From CALJXB01 sp965225935 (lineage in GTDB: Bacteria > Pseudomonadota > Alphaproteobacteria > Kiloniellales > JAKSDN01): a stretch of DNA of 64,000 nucleotides. Location of the stretch: assembly GCA_965225935.1 (NCBI GenBank), contig CBDDCC010000024.1, forward strand, positions 372,001-436,000. The letters are read 5' to 3'. Position 1 is the first letter of the stretch. Every line of letters starts with the position of its first letter. The position numbers and the translations under genes are program-made. Below the pieces are notes generated by a model. It saw only the letters and a list, made by a program, of their open reading frames with translations. It was not told the origin of the DNA and ran no database searches. Positions 24,522 through 32,973 of this stretch are shown here, piece after piece.

Positions 24522-24600
24522 ATGCGTCCTTTCGCGTTCTGTTCACGCTTTCGGAGTCCTGCAAAGCGCCGGATTCTGAGGCACTTAGGCCTAGGCGTCT

Positions 24601-24649
24601 TACGTTCGGGACGTAGGGGCCGGAGGTTCGAATCCTCTCTCCCCGACCA
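24601..24649 (+). repeat. Attachment site attR (49-bp tRNA-Pro 3' half)
   Basis: Exact copy of 20286-20334, from the anticodon stem to CCA. It lacks the acceptor 5' strand and D-arm, so it is not a tRNA gene. It is the displaced 3' end of the original host tRNA. Confidence 0.93.
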
Positions 24650-24678
24650 CCGGTCAGCAGAAAAGCGGCAATCCAAAG

Positions 24679-24710
24679 AAGGGTTTAGGCAGGGACGCCT
24701 AGACCCTTTT
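24679..24710 (+). terminator. Rho-independent terminator, probably the tRNA-Pro original
   Basis: AAGGGTTTAGGC (24679-24690), 6-nt loop, GCCTAGACCCTTTT (24697-24710): a stem with one G-U wobble and a T-tract. It lies 30 bp beyond attR, with no gene ending nearby, exactly where the tRNA-Pro terminator would have been before the island inserted. Confidence 0.75.
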
Positions 24711-24901
24711 GCCGGTCGGGCAAGACAAGGGCGGCGAGACGACCCGGTTTCGGGCCATGCGCGCCGCCGAGGCCGCCGGCCTCCGACCGGCCTCGAACGG
24801 CGATTAGTGATCTGCCTTCTCAAGCCGGAGGGGCCCTGCCGGACCCGTTCCGAGCCGCCCTCCGCCTTGGCGCGCCCGGGAGGCGCGGCTAGGGTTCGCC
24901 G

Positions 24902-26785
24902 ATGAGCGACCAGCCGCCACCGCCGCGGGACCGGCCTTCCCAGAAGCGCCGCACCGTCCAGCTCTCCATGTCGCGCAGCTTGACCCTGGGCTTCACCCTG
25001 CTGGTGCTGGCCTCCTTGGGCTTGACCCTGTGGATCACCATCGACGCGGCGCGGCAGAACACGATGGAGCTGGAACGGGATCTGGCCGAGCTCACGGTGG
25101 AGGCCGTGATCGACGAGGTCGACACACATCTGGGGGCCGTCCAGCATCAGGTGGAGTTCCTTGGCGAGATGATCGCGCGCGGCGACGTCTCTCTCGACGA
25201 CGAGCGGCGCTTGACCGACCTCATGATCGGCGCCTTGGCGGCCGCCCCCCAGGTCTCGGGGATCGCCTTGGTGCGGCCCGACTTCAGCGTGCTGCGGGCG
25301 GGCCGCCTGGACGGCCGCCTGGTCTCCATGAGCGGCAGTTGGGCCGAGCGGGAAGATGTCCGCCAGGCGATGCAAAACGCGATGCTGCTGCAGAATACGA
25401 ACTGGCGGACGATCAGCTGGATCGACGACTTCCAGGCGCCGCACGTGATCGCCGCGGAGCCCGCCGTGCGCGACGGGCAGCTCCTCGGCCTGCTGTTCTC
25501 GGTGGCGTCCGTCAGCGCCCTCTCGGGCTTCCTGGCGGATTTCGACGCCGCCAATCAGACCCGCAGCTTCATACTCTATGGGCGCGACCGGGTCCTCGCC
25601 CATCCGGCGCTGGTCGGGGGCTTCCACGGCCTCTCCGCCGAGAAGCCCTTGCCCGCCCTTTCGGAGGTGAACGACGCGGCCCTGGCGAACATCTGGGACG
25701 AGGTGGTCGACGACATGGCCTACTTCCTGGCCGACAGCCCGATCTCCGGGCACGTGGTGCGGGGGCCCGGCGACGACGTCATCTTTCTCTATCGCGAGAT
25801 CGACATCTACGGCGACGAACCCTGGCTGATCGGCGTCTACTTCCTCAGCAGCGAGGTCCAGTTGCCGCTGCGCCGCTTGATGGTGGCCGGCGGTCTCGGC
25901 CTGGTGATCCTCATGGTGGCGTTGGCCTCCGGCCTCCTTTTGGCGCGCAGCTTGGTCCGGCCGCTGGAACGGCTGGTCGAAGCGTCGGAGGCCGTGCGGC
26001 GCCTGGAGCTGCGAGGCGTCCAGCCCTTGCGCGCGAGCGTGTTCCGCGAGCTCGACGTCGCCGTCAAGGCGTTCGATTCCATGCTCGGCGGCCTGCGCTG
26101 GTTCGAGACCTATGTGCCCAAGAGCCTTGTCCTGCGGCTGATGCGCGACGGCGGATCCTCGGTGCCGTCGGAAGAGCGCGAGGTCACCGTCCTCTTCACC
26201 GACATCGTCGGCTTCACCCGGATCGGCAGCCGGTTGGCGCCGTCCCAGCTCGCCGACCTCTTGAACCAGCATTTCACGCTCCTGGCGGACGCCATCGAGA
26301 CCGAGGAGGGCACCGTCGACAAGTACATCGGCGATTCCATCATGGCTTTCTGGGGCGCGCCCCTGGACCAGCCCGATCACGCGGCCCGGGCCTGCCGCGC
26401 GGCCGAGGGTATCGCCGACCGGGTGCGGGCGGACAACGCGCGCCGCCAGGCCGCCGGCCAGGATCCTCTGGCGCTCCGCATCGGCATTCATTCCGGGCCC
26501 GCCGTCGTCGGCAACATCGGCGCGCCGGGGCGCATCAACTACACCATGATCGGCGATACGGTGAACCTGGCCCAGCGCCTGGAAGGGCTCGGCAAGAAAG
26601 CGGCTCCGGAGGCCGACGTGGCCGTGCTCATGAGCGCGGCCACCCGCGCCGCCCTTGGCGTCGAGTTCCAGGTCGAGGGGCTCGGACACTTCCCCGTGCA
26701 CGGCCACGACGAGCCCTTGGAGGTCTACCGCCTGGTTCTGCCGGCCGGCCGCGCCTCGTCGAGCGCCTCCCAGACGATGCGCTAG
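24902..26785 (+). CDS. Membrane-bound class III adenylate/guanylate cyclase with HAMP
   Basis: A 627-residue signalling enzyme making cAMP or cGMP at the inner membrane. TM1 is near residues 28-50, a roughly 270-residue periplasmic sensor (dCache-like, ending EPWLIGVYFLSSE) follows, TM2 is near 328-352, then a HAMP linker and the cyclase domain. The domain keeps both metal sites and base-binding residues: VTVLFTDIVGFT (first Asp, about residues 430-441), DKYIGDSIMAFWG (Lys and second Asp) and TMIGDTVNLAQRLEG (Asn and Arg for catalysis). The Lys plus acidic partner fits ATP use, but GTP cannot be excluded. It stands alone just beyond attR; the signal is unknown. Confidence 0.93.
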   Translation: MSDQPPPPRDRPSQKRRTVQLSMSRSLTLGFTLLVLASLGLTLWITIDAARQNTMELERDLAELTVEAVIDEVDTHLGAVQHQVEFLGEMIARGDVSLDDERRLTDLMIGALAAAPQVSGIALVRPDFSVLRAGRLDGRLVSMSGSWAEREDVRQAMQNAMLLQNTNWRTISWIDDFQAPHVIAAEPAVRDGQLLGLLFSVASVSALSGFLADFDAANQTRSFILYGRDRVLAHPALVGGFHGLSAEKPLPALSEVNDAALANIWDEVVDDMAYFLADSPISGHVVRGPGDDVIFLYREIDIYGDEPWLIGVYFLSSEVQLPLRRLMVAGGLGLVILMVALASGLLLARSLVRPLERLVEASEAVRRLELRGVQPLRASVFRELDVAVKAFDSMLGGLRWFETYVPKSLVLRLMRDGGSSVPSEEREVTVLFTDIVGFTRIGSRLAPSQLADLLNQHFTLLADAIETEEGTVDKYIGDSIMAFWGAPLDQPDHAARACRAAEGIADRVRADNARRQAAGQDPLALRIGIHSGPAVVGNIGAPGRINYTMIGDTVNLAQRLEGLGKKAAPEADVAVLMSAATRAALGVEFQVEGLGHFPVHGHDEPLEVYRLVLPAGRASSSASQTMR

Positions 26786-27030
26786 GGATGCCTCCGTCCC
26801 GGGATGAGCGTGCAACACCGGGCCCTACGGGAGCCCGGCCGTGGCGCGGGATTACAACCCCTGTTCGATGCGTTGCGCCTTGCCGGCCGGAGCGCGCACG
26901 ACCGGCCTGGCGACGTGACAAACCATAAAGGGATCGCGACGAAGGGAGGCCGATCGCTTCTTCCCTCCCGAGCCGGTGTGGAATCGAGGCTGGGAGCCGC
27001 CAGGCAATGCGGGTCGGCGGGCCCCGGTCT

Positions 27031-27450
27031 CTATTGCCAACCGAGGTCGCGCAGCGTCTGGGAGTCGTTCCAGATCTTGGTCATGTGGGCGATCCGCCCA
27101 CCATCGAACTCCATGTTGTAGACGTAGTCGGCCGCGACCTTCTTCCCGGTCGGCGGGACCGGACCGCCTTCGCCCGTATGGGTGCCATGGAACACCGCCA
27201 CGGCGCAGACCGAGTTCCGCTCGCCATCCACCGCGAAGGTCTTCAGTTCGTAGTGGCCGTCCGGCAGGATCGAAAGCAGGCCCTTCATCCAGTCGGCGTA
27301 ACCTTCCAGCGTCGTGACATCGGCCAGGACATCCGTTTGCGCCGAGAAGGTGGCGTTTTCCTTGCAGTAGTCCTTGCACCCTTCCCAACCCCTGCCGGTC
27401 TCGCAGGCTTCAAAGAAGTTCCACGCGACTTCCGCGATGTTCGATGCCAT
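27031..27450 (-). CDS. SnoaL-like/ester cyclase family protein
   Basis: A 139-residue single-domain protein of the NTF2-like superfamily with SnoaL/ester-cyclase pattern: FFEACETGRGWEGCKDYCKENATFSAQ, then WMKGLLSILPDGHYEL, VFHGTHTGEG and the closing DGGRIAHMTKIWNDSQTLRDLGW. ATG 27450 is preferred to longer frames because GGGGAGG lies about 7 nt upstream. Soluble and cytoplasmic. Members range from polyketide cyclases to uncharacterised stress proteins, so no substrate is assigned. A single-gene unit convergent with the cyclase gene at 24902. Confidence 0.87.
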   Translation of the reverse strand: MASNIAEVAWNFFEACETGRGWEGCKDYCKENATFSAQTDVLADVTTLEGYADWMKGLLSILPDGHYELKTFAVDGERNSVCAVAVFHGTHTGEGGPVPPTGKKVAADYVYNMEFDGGRIAHMTKIWNDSQTLRDLGWQ

Positions 27451-27729
27451 GTGACGTCCTCCCCTTTTTTTTGCTCGGCGGCGATCACGACCTCCATACG
27501 CCAAGTCTACAACCTCCGACCTTCGGCGACTGGCTCTCTGTGCCCCAATCTATGATGGCCCAGCCGATCACAACGACGCGACAGGCACGCTAACATGGAT
27601 GCAGGTATCGCAAGAGTTCAAAACGGTCGTCCATCGGGAGCATGGATCGCCGGGAGCGCTGTTGACCGGAGAGACGGCCCGGCCTAGCGGCCGCTTCGCC
27701 CCTTTTGGCCCCTCGCATCTCGCAGTCGT

Positions 27730-28056
27730 TCACATCTCGCAGCCCAGGAGGCGCTGCTGGCTGCGGGCCAGGTCCGCGAGGGAGGTCTCGCCCGCGGCGT
27801 CGTGGAGCGCCTCCTGTTCGGCCGGAATGCCGCAGAGCTGCTCGGCGACGGGCGGCTCGAGGCAGCCTTCCTGGCGCGCCCGGCCGAACAGCTTGTCGGC
27901 GGCGGTGGTGTCGCCGCGCCCGAGGGCCTGCCACTGGGCCGCGAGCAGCGTCTGGCAGTCCGAAACCTGCTGGTCCGCCTCTGTGGCCCGGGCGCCAGCG
28001 GGCGCCGCGACGGCGGCCAGCAGAACGAGAAGGGACGGGAGGTTCCTGCAAAGCAT
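27730..28056 (-). CDS. Small exported cysteine-containing protein
   Basis: A 108-residue hypothetical protein with a good signal peptide (MLCRNLPSLLVLLAAVAAPAGARA). The mature part has four cysteines (DCQT, EGCLE, LCGI, GCEM), enough for two disulfides, in a helical sequence. No family recognised. It is divergent from the large exported protein at 28204 across 147 bp, so the two may share a control region. Confidence 0.65.
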   Translation of the reverse strand: MLCRNLPSLLVLLAAVAAPAGARATEADQQVSDCQTLLAAQWQALGRGDTTAADKLFGRARQEGCLEPPVAEQLCGIPAEQEALHDAAGETSLADLARSQQRLLGCEM

Positions 28057-28203
28057 GGCGTCATATCACCAGGGCCGTCAGGGAGAGGCAAGCGGCCCCC
28101 CGTACCCCCTAGATCTTTGGGGCTATGTACAGGGCGAAGCGCTGACACTAAAATGGTAATGTTCTGAAGCATGTAGCGGGTAGGTGACAAGGGGAGGGGA
28201 AGC

Positions 28204-30003
28204 ATGCGCGCATGGATTTACGTCGCGGCGCTGCTGGCCGCGCTGCTGGCGGCGCCGGCGGTCCAGGCCCAAAGCGAACCGGCCGATAGCCACATCAAGG
28301 GGGCGCTGTTCGACATCGAGCGCGCCGAGAAGCAGGTCCCGAGCCTGACGCCCTCGCGCAAGGCCAACATCAAGCGGATGCAGAACGCGCTGGAGATGAC
28401 CGAGGAGCGCCTGGCCGCGTCGAGCAATCAGGATCATCCTTCCTGGATCGAGGCCAACGAGCGCCTCCAGGCCCTCAAGTCCCAGCTCGCCGAGCTGGCC
28501 GGCGGCGGGAGCGGCACCACCGCGGCGACCGGCGGCACGGCTGGCGGAAGCACCGGAGCGAGCTCGGGAAGCGGCACCACGAGCTCCCAAGCGGCCCAGC
28601 CCGCCCAGCCGGCGACCGATCCCACCCTGCGGCGCCTGCAGAGCGAGCTCAACATGATCGGCAGGCAGGTCGGCAACCTGAAGCCGGGCGACCACGGCGT
28701 CGCCACCCGTCACGTCACCGACACCATGCGCGTGGGCCAGGAGCTGGCCGCCTATCCCAACCGGCAGGATCCGGCCTGGCAGGAAGCCGTCCAGCTCTAC
28801 AGCCAGATCAACAACCATCTGATCAATGTCATGGCGCCCAGCTGGCAGCAGACCCTCATGGGGACCGCCGAGACCATCGGCGAGATGCAGCCCCTGGACT
28901 ACATGGACGCCGGCAAGGTCGACTACGTGCGCCAGAGCCTGAACGGCCTGTTCAACGAGATGCAGTATTTCCAGAACCCGCAGAACCCGGTGATCGCCGA
29001 GACCACCCAGGCCCTGATCCAGGTCGGCACCGAGTTCGAGAAGCGGGTCGAGCAGGCCGCCGCCCAGCAGAGCGAGCTCGGCGACTACGCCGGCGAGATC
29101 GAGGCGATCCTCGTGCGTGCCCAGGCGGTCGAGGTGCCGAAGGCTCTCACCACGCCGGTCGGCGAGGACGAGGTCCGGGCCTACACGGGAAGTATCGCCG
29201 CCATCCGCAGCCAGATCGAGCAGGACCTGGCCTACCTGGAGGGCATCGAGGGCAAGGCGCCCCTCACGGTGGAGCAGAGGAACGACTTCGGGCGGGCGCG
29301 AAACGAGCTCGCCTATTCGACGCCCGACGAGATCGAGCGCTCGCTCTATCAGTCGGACTACGCCATCGACGCCTGGGTCACCGACCGGGAGCGGATCATG
29401 AACCAGCTCGCCGCGGTCGATCCCCACGACAGCAACGACCAGGCGAACCGTCTGCTCGGAGAGGGTGCTTTCGAGGAGAATCTGGCCTGGCTGAACGAGG
29501 GCCTGACGGCGGCCAAGGTGGCGGCGGTCTACGACGAGACCTTGGGGCGCAGCGACGCGCCCGACCGGGCCGCCCAGCAGCGCGCCTTCGAGGAGGCCAT
29601 CGCGGCCTTCAAGGAGAAGCGCGAGGTGGCCCTCGGCAGCAAGCGCATGCCCGAGGCCCAGTCGGAGGATCCCGCGCTTCTGGCCGCGGCGGCCGAGGTC
29701 TTGAAGCGGCCCCGGTACGGCTTCGACTTCGAGCGGCTGGTCATCAACTACAACGTCCAGCGCAAGGAGCGCACCGAGGGCGAGATCGAGTCGGGCGCCG
29801 TGGTCACCACCTTCACCGCGACCCACTATGTCTGGGACGAGTTCCAGGCTACGACGGCGGAGAAGGTGGGCGACGACTACTATCTCTTCATCAACGAGTT
29901 CCACTTCTACCACTCGGCCGACAGCACGGTGCCGACCGGCAAGTGGGTGCTGCACGACCGCTTCCAGAGCAGTCAGATCCTGGAAGAGAACATCGACGAG
30001 TAG
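28204..30003 (+). CDS. Exported 599-residue protein with three helical repeats
   Basis: Signal peptide MRAWIYVAALLAALLAAPAVQAQ, then an extracytoplasmic protein of unknown family. Three related segments are visible, each built on a pattern like L-x-x-x-x-N-x-Q-x-P-x-W/I-x-E-(8x)-I/V: LAASSNQDHPSWIEANERL (about residues 69-87), LAAYPNRQDPAWQEAVQLY (about 181-199) and MQYFQNPQNPVIAETTQAL (about 256-274). A Gly/Ser/Thr-rich linker (about 98-135) separates the first from the rest. A central charged helical part follows, and the last 80 residues look beta-rich (VVTTFTATHYVWDEF, YYLFINEFHFYHS). A strong ribosome site (GGGGAGGGG) precedes ATG 28204. It is probably periplasmic or surface-located and binding in nature. 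Confidence 0.85.
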   Translation: MRAWIYVAALLAALLAAPAVQAQSEPADSHIKGALFDIERAEKQVPSLTPSRKANIKRMQNALEMTEERLAASSNQDHPSWIEANERLQALKSQLAELAGGGSGTTAATGGTAGGSTGASSGSGTTSSQAAQPAQPATDPTLRRLQSELNMIGRQVGNLKPGDHGVATRHVTDTMRVGQELAAYPNRQDPAWQEAVQLYSQINNHLINVMAPSWQQTLMGTAETIGEMQPLDYMDAGKVDYVRQSLNGLFNEMQYFQNPQNPVIAETTQALIQVGTEFEKRVEQAAAQQSELGDYAGEIEAILVRAQAVEVPKALTTPVGEDEVRAYTGSIAAIRSQIEQDLAYLEGIEGKAPLTVEQRNDFGRARNELAYSTPDEIERSLYQSDYAIDAWVTDRERIMNQLAAVDPHDSNDQANRLLGEGAFEENLAWLNEGLTAAKVAAVYDETLGRSDAPDRAAQQRAFEEAIAAFKEKREVALGSKRMPEAQSEDPALLAAAAEVLKRPRYGFDFERLVINYNVQRKERTEGEIESGAVVTTFTATHYVWDEFQATTAEKVGDDYYLFINEFHFYHSADSTVPTGKWVLHDRFQSSQILEENIDE

Positions 30004-30218
30004 CGACGGGACCGGCCGGCCCGGAACGACGACCCGGAAGGCGCCGCCGATCTCCGGGTAGCGGGCCGGGAATGCCGCGGGCAGCCGATTGTCGGCCGGG
30101 GGAGGGACCGCGCCGTCCCGCCACTCGGCGCCGGGTCTTTGGCACAATCTCGTCGCGAATAAGCCGCGAAGGCGGGGCTTAACGGGGCGTCAAGAAGTGC
30201 GCTCCTAAGCTTGCTGCA

Positions 30219-30425
30219 ATGGCGTTACCACCGGACACCGACATCTACCAACTGGCACACGTTTTCCTCCGCGAGCATCCGGACTCCGCGGGCGACGAGG
30301 CCGTCCGCCAGGCCGACAGCCTGCTCCGCCAGGGCGACCTGGACGGCTTCACCGACTGGTGGCGCATCGCCATCGCGGTCGAGCACATTCGCAGGATGGA
30401 ACGAAAGGGCGAAAAGTCCGCCTAG
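30219..30425 (+). CDS. Small soluble conserved hypothetical protein
   Basis: Sixty-eight residues, MALPPDTDIYQLAHVFLREHPDSAG, ending in VEHIRRMERKGEKSA. The pattern (short helix, ADSLLRQGDLDGFTDWWRIAIAVEHI) recalls many small alphaproteobacterial proteins of unknown function that pair a dosage-like 'gD..g...W' motif with two helices. No signal peptide. It begins about 215 bp after the exported repeat protein. Coding is supported by codon usage and a compact fold-like composition rather than by a named family. Confidence 0.6.
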   Translation: MALPPDTDIYQLAHVFLREHPDSAGDEAVRQADSLLRQGDLDGFTDWWRIAIAVEHIRRMERKGEKSA

Positions 30426-30761
30426 TCGGACGGCTTCGGCGATCCGAGCTCCCGCTCTTAGATCGCGGCCTGCCCCGCTCCGCCGGGGCGCTCCTGTTTC
30501 GGGCTCCTTCCGCCGCCCGAAAACAAGAGAGACGCCAAGTGCTCGGACGCGAATCCCGCTCCTGGCGTCTCTTGGATCGATCCACCGTGAGGCTTCACCT
30601 CGATCCGGCGCGATCCTAGGCCCGGGCCCGGTTGCGGGGCAAGGACCGCCAGGGACCGCGGGCAAGTCTTCTGTGGACAAAATCCCACTTATCCACAGTT
30701 GCGCCCGCTTATCCACAAATCGCTGCGGATAGATGACAGGCCGCGGTCTCTTCCGGCGCCA
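30426..30761. other. 336-bp intergenic region with hairpins and DnaA-box cluster
   Basis: No gene. It holds a small GC hairpin (GCCCCG 30472-30477 with CGGGGC 30484-30489), a long inverted repeat (AGAGACGCCA 30528-30537 with TGGCGTCTCT 30563-30572) and three DnaA-box-like nonamers at 30672-30717. The hairpins may end transcription of the small gene at 30219. Confidence 0.5.
30672..30717. promoter_or_regulatory. Cluster of three DnaA-box-like nonamers
   Basis: Two perfect TTATCCACA boxes at 30689-30697 and 30709-30717, exactly 20 bp apart in the same orientation, and an inverted TTGTCCACA box (one mismatch) at 30672-30680. They lie downstream of, and close to, the 3' end of the phosphofructokinase gene. 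No AT-rich unwinding region and no replication genes adjoin them. Confidence 0.55.
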
Positions 30762-31916
30762 TCAGTAAAGGTACATGGGCTTGCCTTGGACCTTGCGGAT
30801 GAGCGGCCGGTAGGTGTCCGGGTCGTAGAGCTCGGCCACGTCGACCCGCTTCTCGCCCTTGATGCAGGTGTCGATGGGCACGGTCTCGTAGTTGCCGTCG
30901 CGCAGTGCCATCATCAGCCCGCTGCGGCCCGCCTCCAGGCACTGCACCCCCATGGTGCCGAAGGCCGAGGCCACCATGCGGTCGAGCGCCACGGGCGGCC
31001 CGGCGCGCATGAGATAGGCCAGCGACTGGTAGATGATGCGGTCCCCCGTCTCGCGCTTCAGGGCCTCGCCCAGGATCTGTCCGATGCCGCCGAGCTTGCG
31101 GTGGCCGTAGGCGTCGGCCTCGCCGCCCTCGATCACCTCGCCGCCTTCCATGCGGGCACCCTCGGAGACCACGATCATCGCATAGTTGGAGGGGTTGGCC
31201 GCCTTGTCGGCCGTGATCAGCTCCGACAGCCGGGGGAGCTGGAAGGGCACCTCGCTGATCAGCACCCGGTCGGCGCCCGCTAGGTAGCCCGAGATCAGGG
31301 CCGTCTCGCCGCTGTTGCGGCCGAACAGCTCGATCACCGCGATGCGCTCGTGGCTTCCGGTGGGCGTGCGCAGGGCGTCGATGAACTCGACGCTGCGGCT
31401 GACCGCCGTGCCGAAGCCGATGCAGTAGTCGGTGCCGTGGACGTCGTTGTCCATGGTCTTCGGGCAGGCCAGCACCTTGAAGCCCTCGCTGTGCAGGCGG
31501 GCGGCGTAGGAGAGCGTGTCGTCGCCGCCGATGGCGAAGAGGGCGCCCACCTCGAGCGCGTCCAGGACCTTCAGCACGTGGTCGGTGCAGTCGATGCGCT
31601 CCTCCGGGTCCGCGCCGGCCCGCCCGGCAAGAGCCTGCGGCAGGTCCTTGGCGGCGACTCGGCCCGGGTTGGTGCGCGAGGTGTGGAGGATCGTGCCGCC
31701 GGTGCGGTCGATGCCGCGCACGGCGGCTTGGTCCAGGACCAGGGTGTGGTGCCGGAGGGACTCCGGATCCCCGGGATCGAGGTGGAGCGGGCCCGCCCAG
31801 CCGCGGCGGAAGCCGAGCGCCTCCCAACCCAGCTCGTGGGCCCGCGTGACGATGGCCTTGATGCAGGAATTGAGGCCGGGGACATCGCCCCCGCCGGTCA
31901 GTATGGCGATGCGCAC
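30762..31916 (-). CDS. 6-phosphofructokinase, pyrophosphate-type signature
   Basis: A 384-residue PfkA-family enzyme phosphorylating fructose 6-phosphate. Two positions decide the phosphoryl donor. ATP enzymes have GGDG and PGTIDND, whereas pyrophosphate enzymes have GGDD and PKTIDND. Here they are GGDDT (Asp133) and PKTMDND (Lys153), so a reversible PPi-dependent enzyme is predicted. The fructose-6-phosphate site (RNSGETALISGYLAGAD) and the catalytic MDND are intact. It stands alone on the minus strand. Many alphaproteobacteria lack ATP-PFK and use the Entner-Doudoroff route, so this enzyme may serve glycolysis or gluconeogenesis reversibly. The donor type is an inference from known family rules. 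Confidence 0.93.
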   Translation of the reverse strand: MRIAILTGGGDVPGLNSCIKAIVTRAHELGWEALGFRRGWAGPLHLDPGDPESLRHHTLVLDQAAVRGIDRTGGTILHTSRTNPGRVAAKDLPQALAGRAGADPEERIDCTDHVLKVLDALEVGALFAIGGDDTLSYAARLHSEGFKVLACPKTMDNDVHGTDYCIGFGTAVSRSVEFIDALRTPTGSHERIAVIELFGRNSGETALISGYLAGADRVLISEVPFQLPRLSELITADKAANPSNYAMIVVSEGARMEGGEVIEGGEADAYGHRKLGGIGQILGEALKRETGDRIIYQSLAYLMRAGPPVALDRMVASAFGTMGVQCLEAGRSGLMMALRDGNYETVPIDTCIKGEKRVDVAELYDPDTYRPLIRKVQGKPMYLY

Positions 31917-32010
31917 GGTCGGATCCCCTGTGGTTATGCCGTCGCGAGGCTACGCCAAAGGCGCGCTCTTGTCCTATGCTGTCGCAAGGACGTGACGTTT
32001 TGAGGGCGCG

Positions 32011-32418
32011 ATGTCAACAGGCTCCGAAAACCTCCGAGTGCCGCGCGTAGCCCGAGGGTCGAGAGCCGGCTCGGCCCCCCGGCCGTGGCTTGCCCTGGCG
32101 CTGCAGCTCGCCGTCCTGCTGACGTTCCTGCTCGCCGCGGGCCGGGCCGAGGCGCAGCAGCCGGGGGATCTGGTCATCGGCAGCTCCAAGGCGCTCATCG
32201 TGGCCGTGGTGGGCGAGCCGGACGAGAGGGAGACCCTGGTGAAGGGCGTCCAGCCCATCTGGGGGCCGGAGGAGGCCTTCTGGCACGAGATCCCCGACGG
32301 AATTCGGCTGGAGCGCTGGATTTACCTGGAGGAGGCGGGCCGCTACCATCTCTACTTCCACGCCGGTCAGGACGGGCTCGCCTACAAGGCCTTCCTGCCG
32401 AAAGGCGCGGTTTACTAG
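32011..32418 (+). CDS. Exported small protein of unknown family
   Basis: A 135-residue protein with a long N-terminal signal region (basic start, then LALALQLAVLLTFLLAAGRAEAQ). The mature 85 residues (VVGEPDERETLVKGVQPIWGPEEAFWHEIPDGIRLERWIYLEEAGRYHLYFHAG) are rich in aromatic residues and look beta-stranded, a pattern loosely like BamE/SmpA-type small periplasmic folds, but I do not claim membership. It heads a run of three small exported proteins (32011, 32501, 32974) in one direction, which may be co-transcribed. Confidence 0.72.
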   Translation: MSTGSENLRVPRVARGSRAGSAPRPWLALALQLAVLLTFLLAAGRAEAQQPGDLVIGSSKALIVAVVGEPDERETLVKGVQPIWGPEEAFWHEIPDGIRLERWIYLEEAGRYHLYFHAGQDGLAYKAFLPKGAVY

Positions 32419-32500
32419 GGCGGCGGATAGCCCTTCCAGGACGCCTCCGGGCGCCTTCGGCGTCCTGGGCCGGCCGGGACGATCGAGGGGTCGAACGAGC

Positions 32501-32929
32501 ATGATCGGCAAGAGGTTCCGCCCGGGCGTTCTGTCGTTACTGGTCCTGCTCTTCTCGGGTCCGCAGGCGGGCGCGGCCGACGAGCGGGAAGCGGCCGCGC
32601 TGGAGGCCGCCCAGGCCTGGCTCGCCCTGGTCGACGCGGCGAGCTACGCCGAGTCCTGGGAGACGGCGTCGGCCTATTTCCAGAACGCCATCAGCAAGGC
32701 GCAGTGGGAGCATACACTCGATGCAGTCCGCCGGCCGCTCGGCGCCATGGTCTCCAGGACCCTGCAATCCAGCAGGTTCGAGACGGAGCTGCCCGGCGCC
32801 CCGGATGGCGAGTACCTGGTGATCCAGTTCGAGACGTCGTTCGAGAACAAGCAAGCCGCCGTCGAGACGGTGACCCCCATGCGGGAGTCCGACGGCGTCT
32901 GGAAGGTGACCGGCTACTTCATCCGGTAG
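32501..32929 (+). CDS. DUF4019 domain exported protein
   Basis: A 142-residue protein: signal peptide (FRPGVLSLLVLLFSGPQAGAADE), then a DUF4019 domain, recognisable from AAQAWLALVDAASYAESWETASAYFQNAISKAQWEHTLDAVRRPLG and the conserved ending PDGEYLVIQFETSFENKQAAVETVTPMRESDGVWKVTGYFIR. Members are periplasmic and uncharacterised, with an NTF2-like fold expected. The length matches the family. Second of three consecutive small exported proteins. Confidence 0.88.
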   Translation: MIGKRFRPGVLSLLVLLFSGPQAGAADEREAAALEAAQAWLALVDAASYAESWETASAYFQNAISKAQWEHTLDAVRRPLGAMVSRTLQSSRFETELPGAPDGEYLVIQFETSFENKQAAVETVTPMRESDGVWKVTGYFIR

Positions 32930-32973
32930 CGCCGCGGCGCCTGCCCGCGCGGCCATCCGAGAGAGGCGAGACC

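Larger units (their letters stand above)
20335..24600. mobile_element. tRNA-Pro-integrated mini-island (4.3 kb)
   Basis: The segment between the two 49-bp tRNA repeats. It holds a truncated tyrosine integrase beside attL, an rve transposase, a TacA/TacT-like pair, a 134-bp inverted-repeat remnant and an IS630 copy; base composition is visibly lower in GC than the flanks. Matching paired GTGGCGACTA motifs lie inside both ends (20383-20402 and 24499-24518). With the integrase broken, the element should no longer excise unaided. Confidence 0.88.

Noticed and set aside
20220..24570. Shared TGCAAAGCGCCGG 13-mer before tRNA-Pro and inside the right island end as extra attachment sequence
   Set aside because: The left copy is outside attL in host DNA and the distances to the att cores differ, so it is probably coincidental.
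24601..24649. Possible second tRNA-Pro gene
   Set aside because: Only the 3' half from the anticodon stem is present; the acceptor 5' strand and D-arm are missing. It is the attR copy.
30672..30717. Chromosomal replication origin
   Set aside because: Only three boxes, no AT-rich unwinding element, and no dnaA, hemE, parA or similar neighbour.
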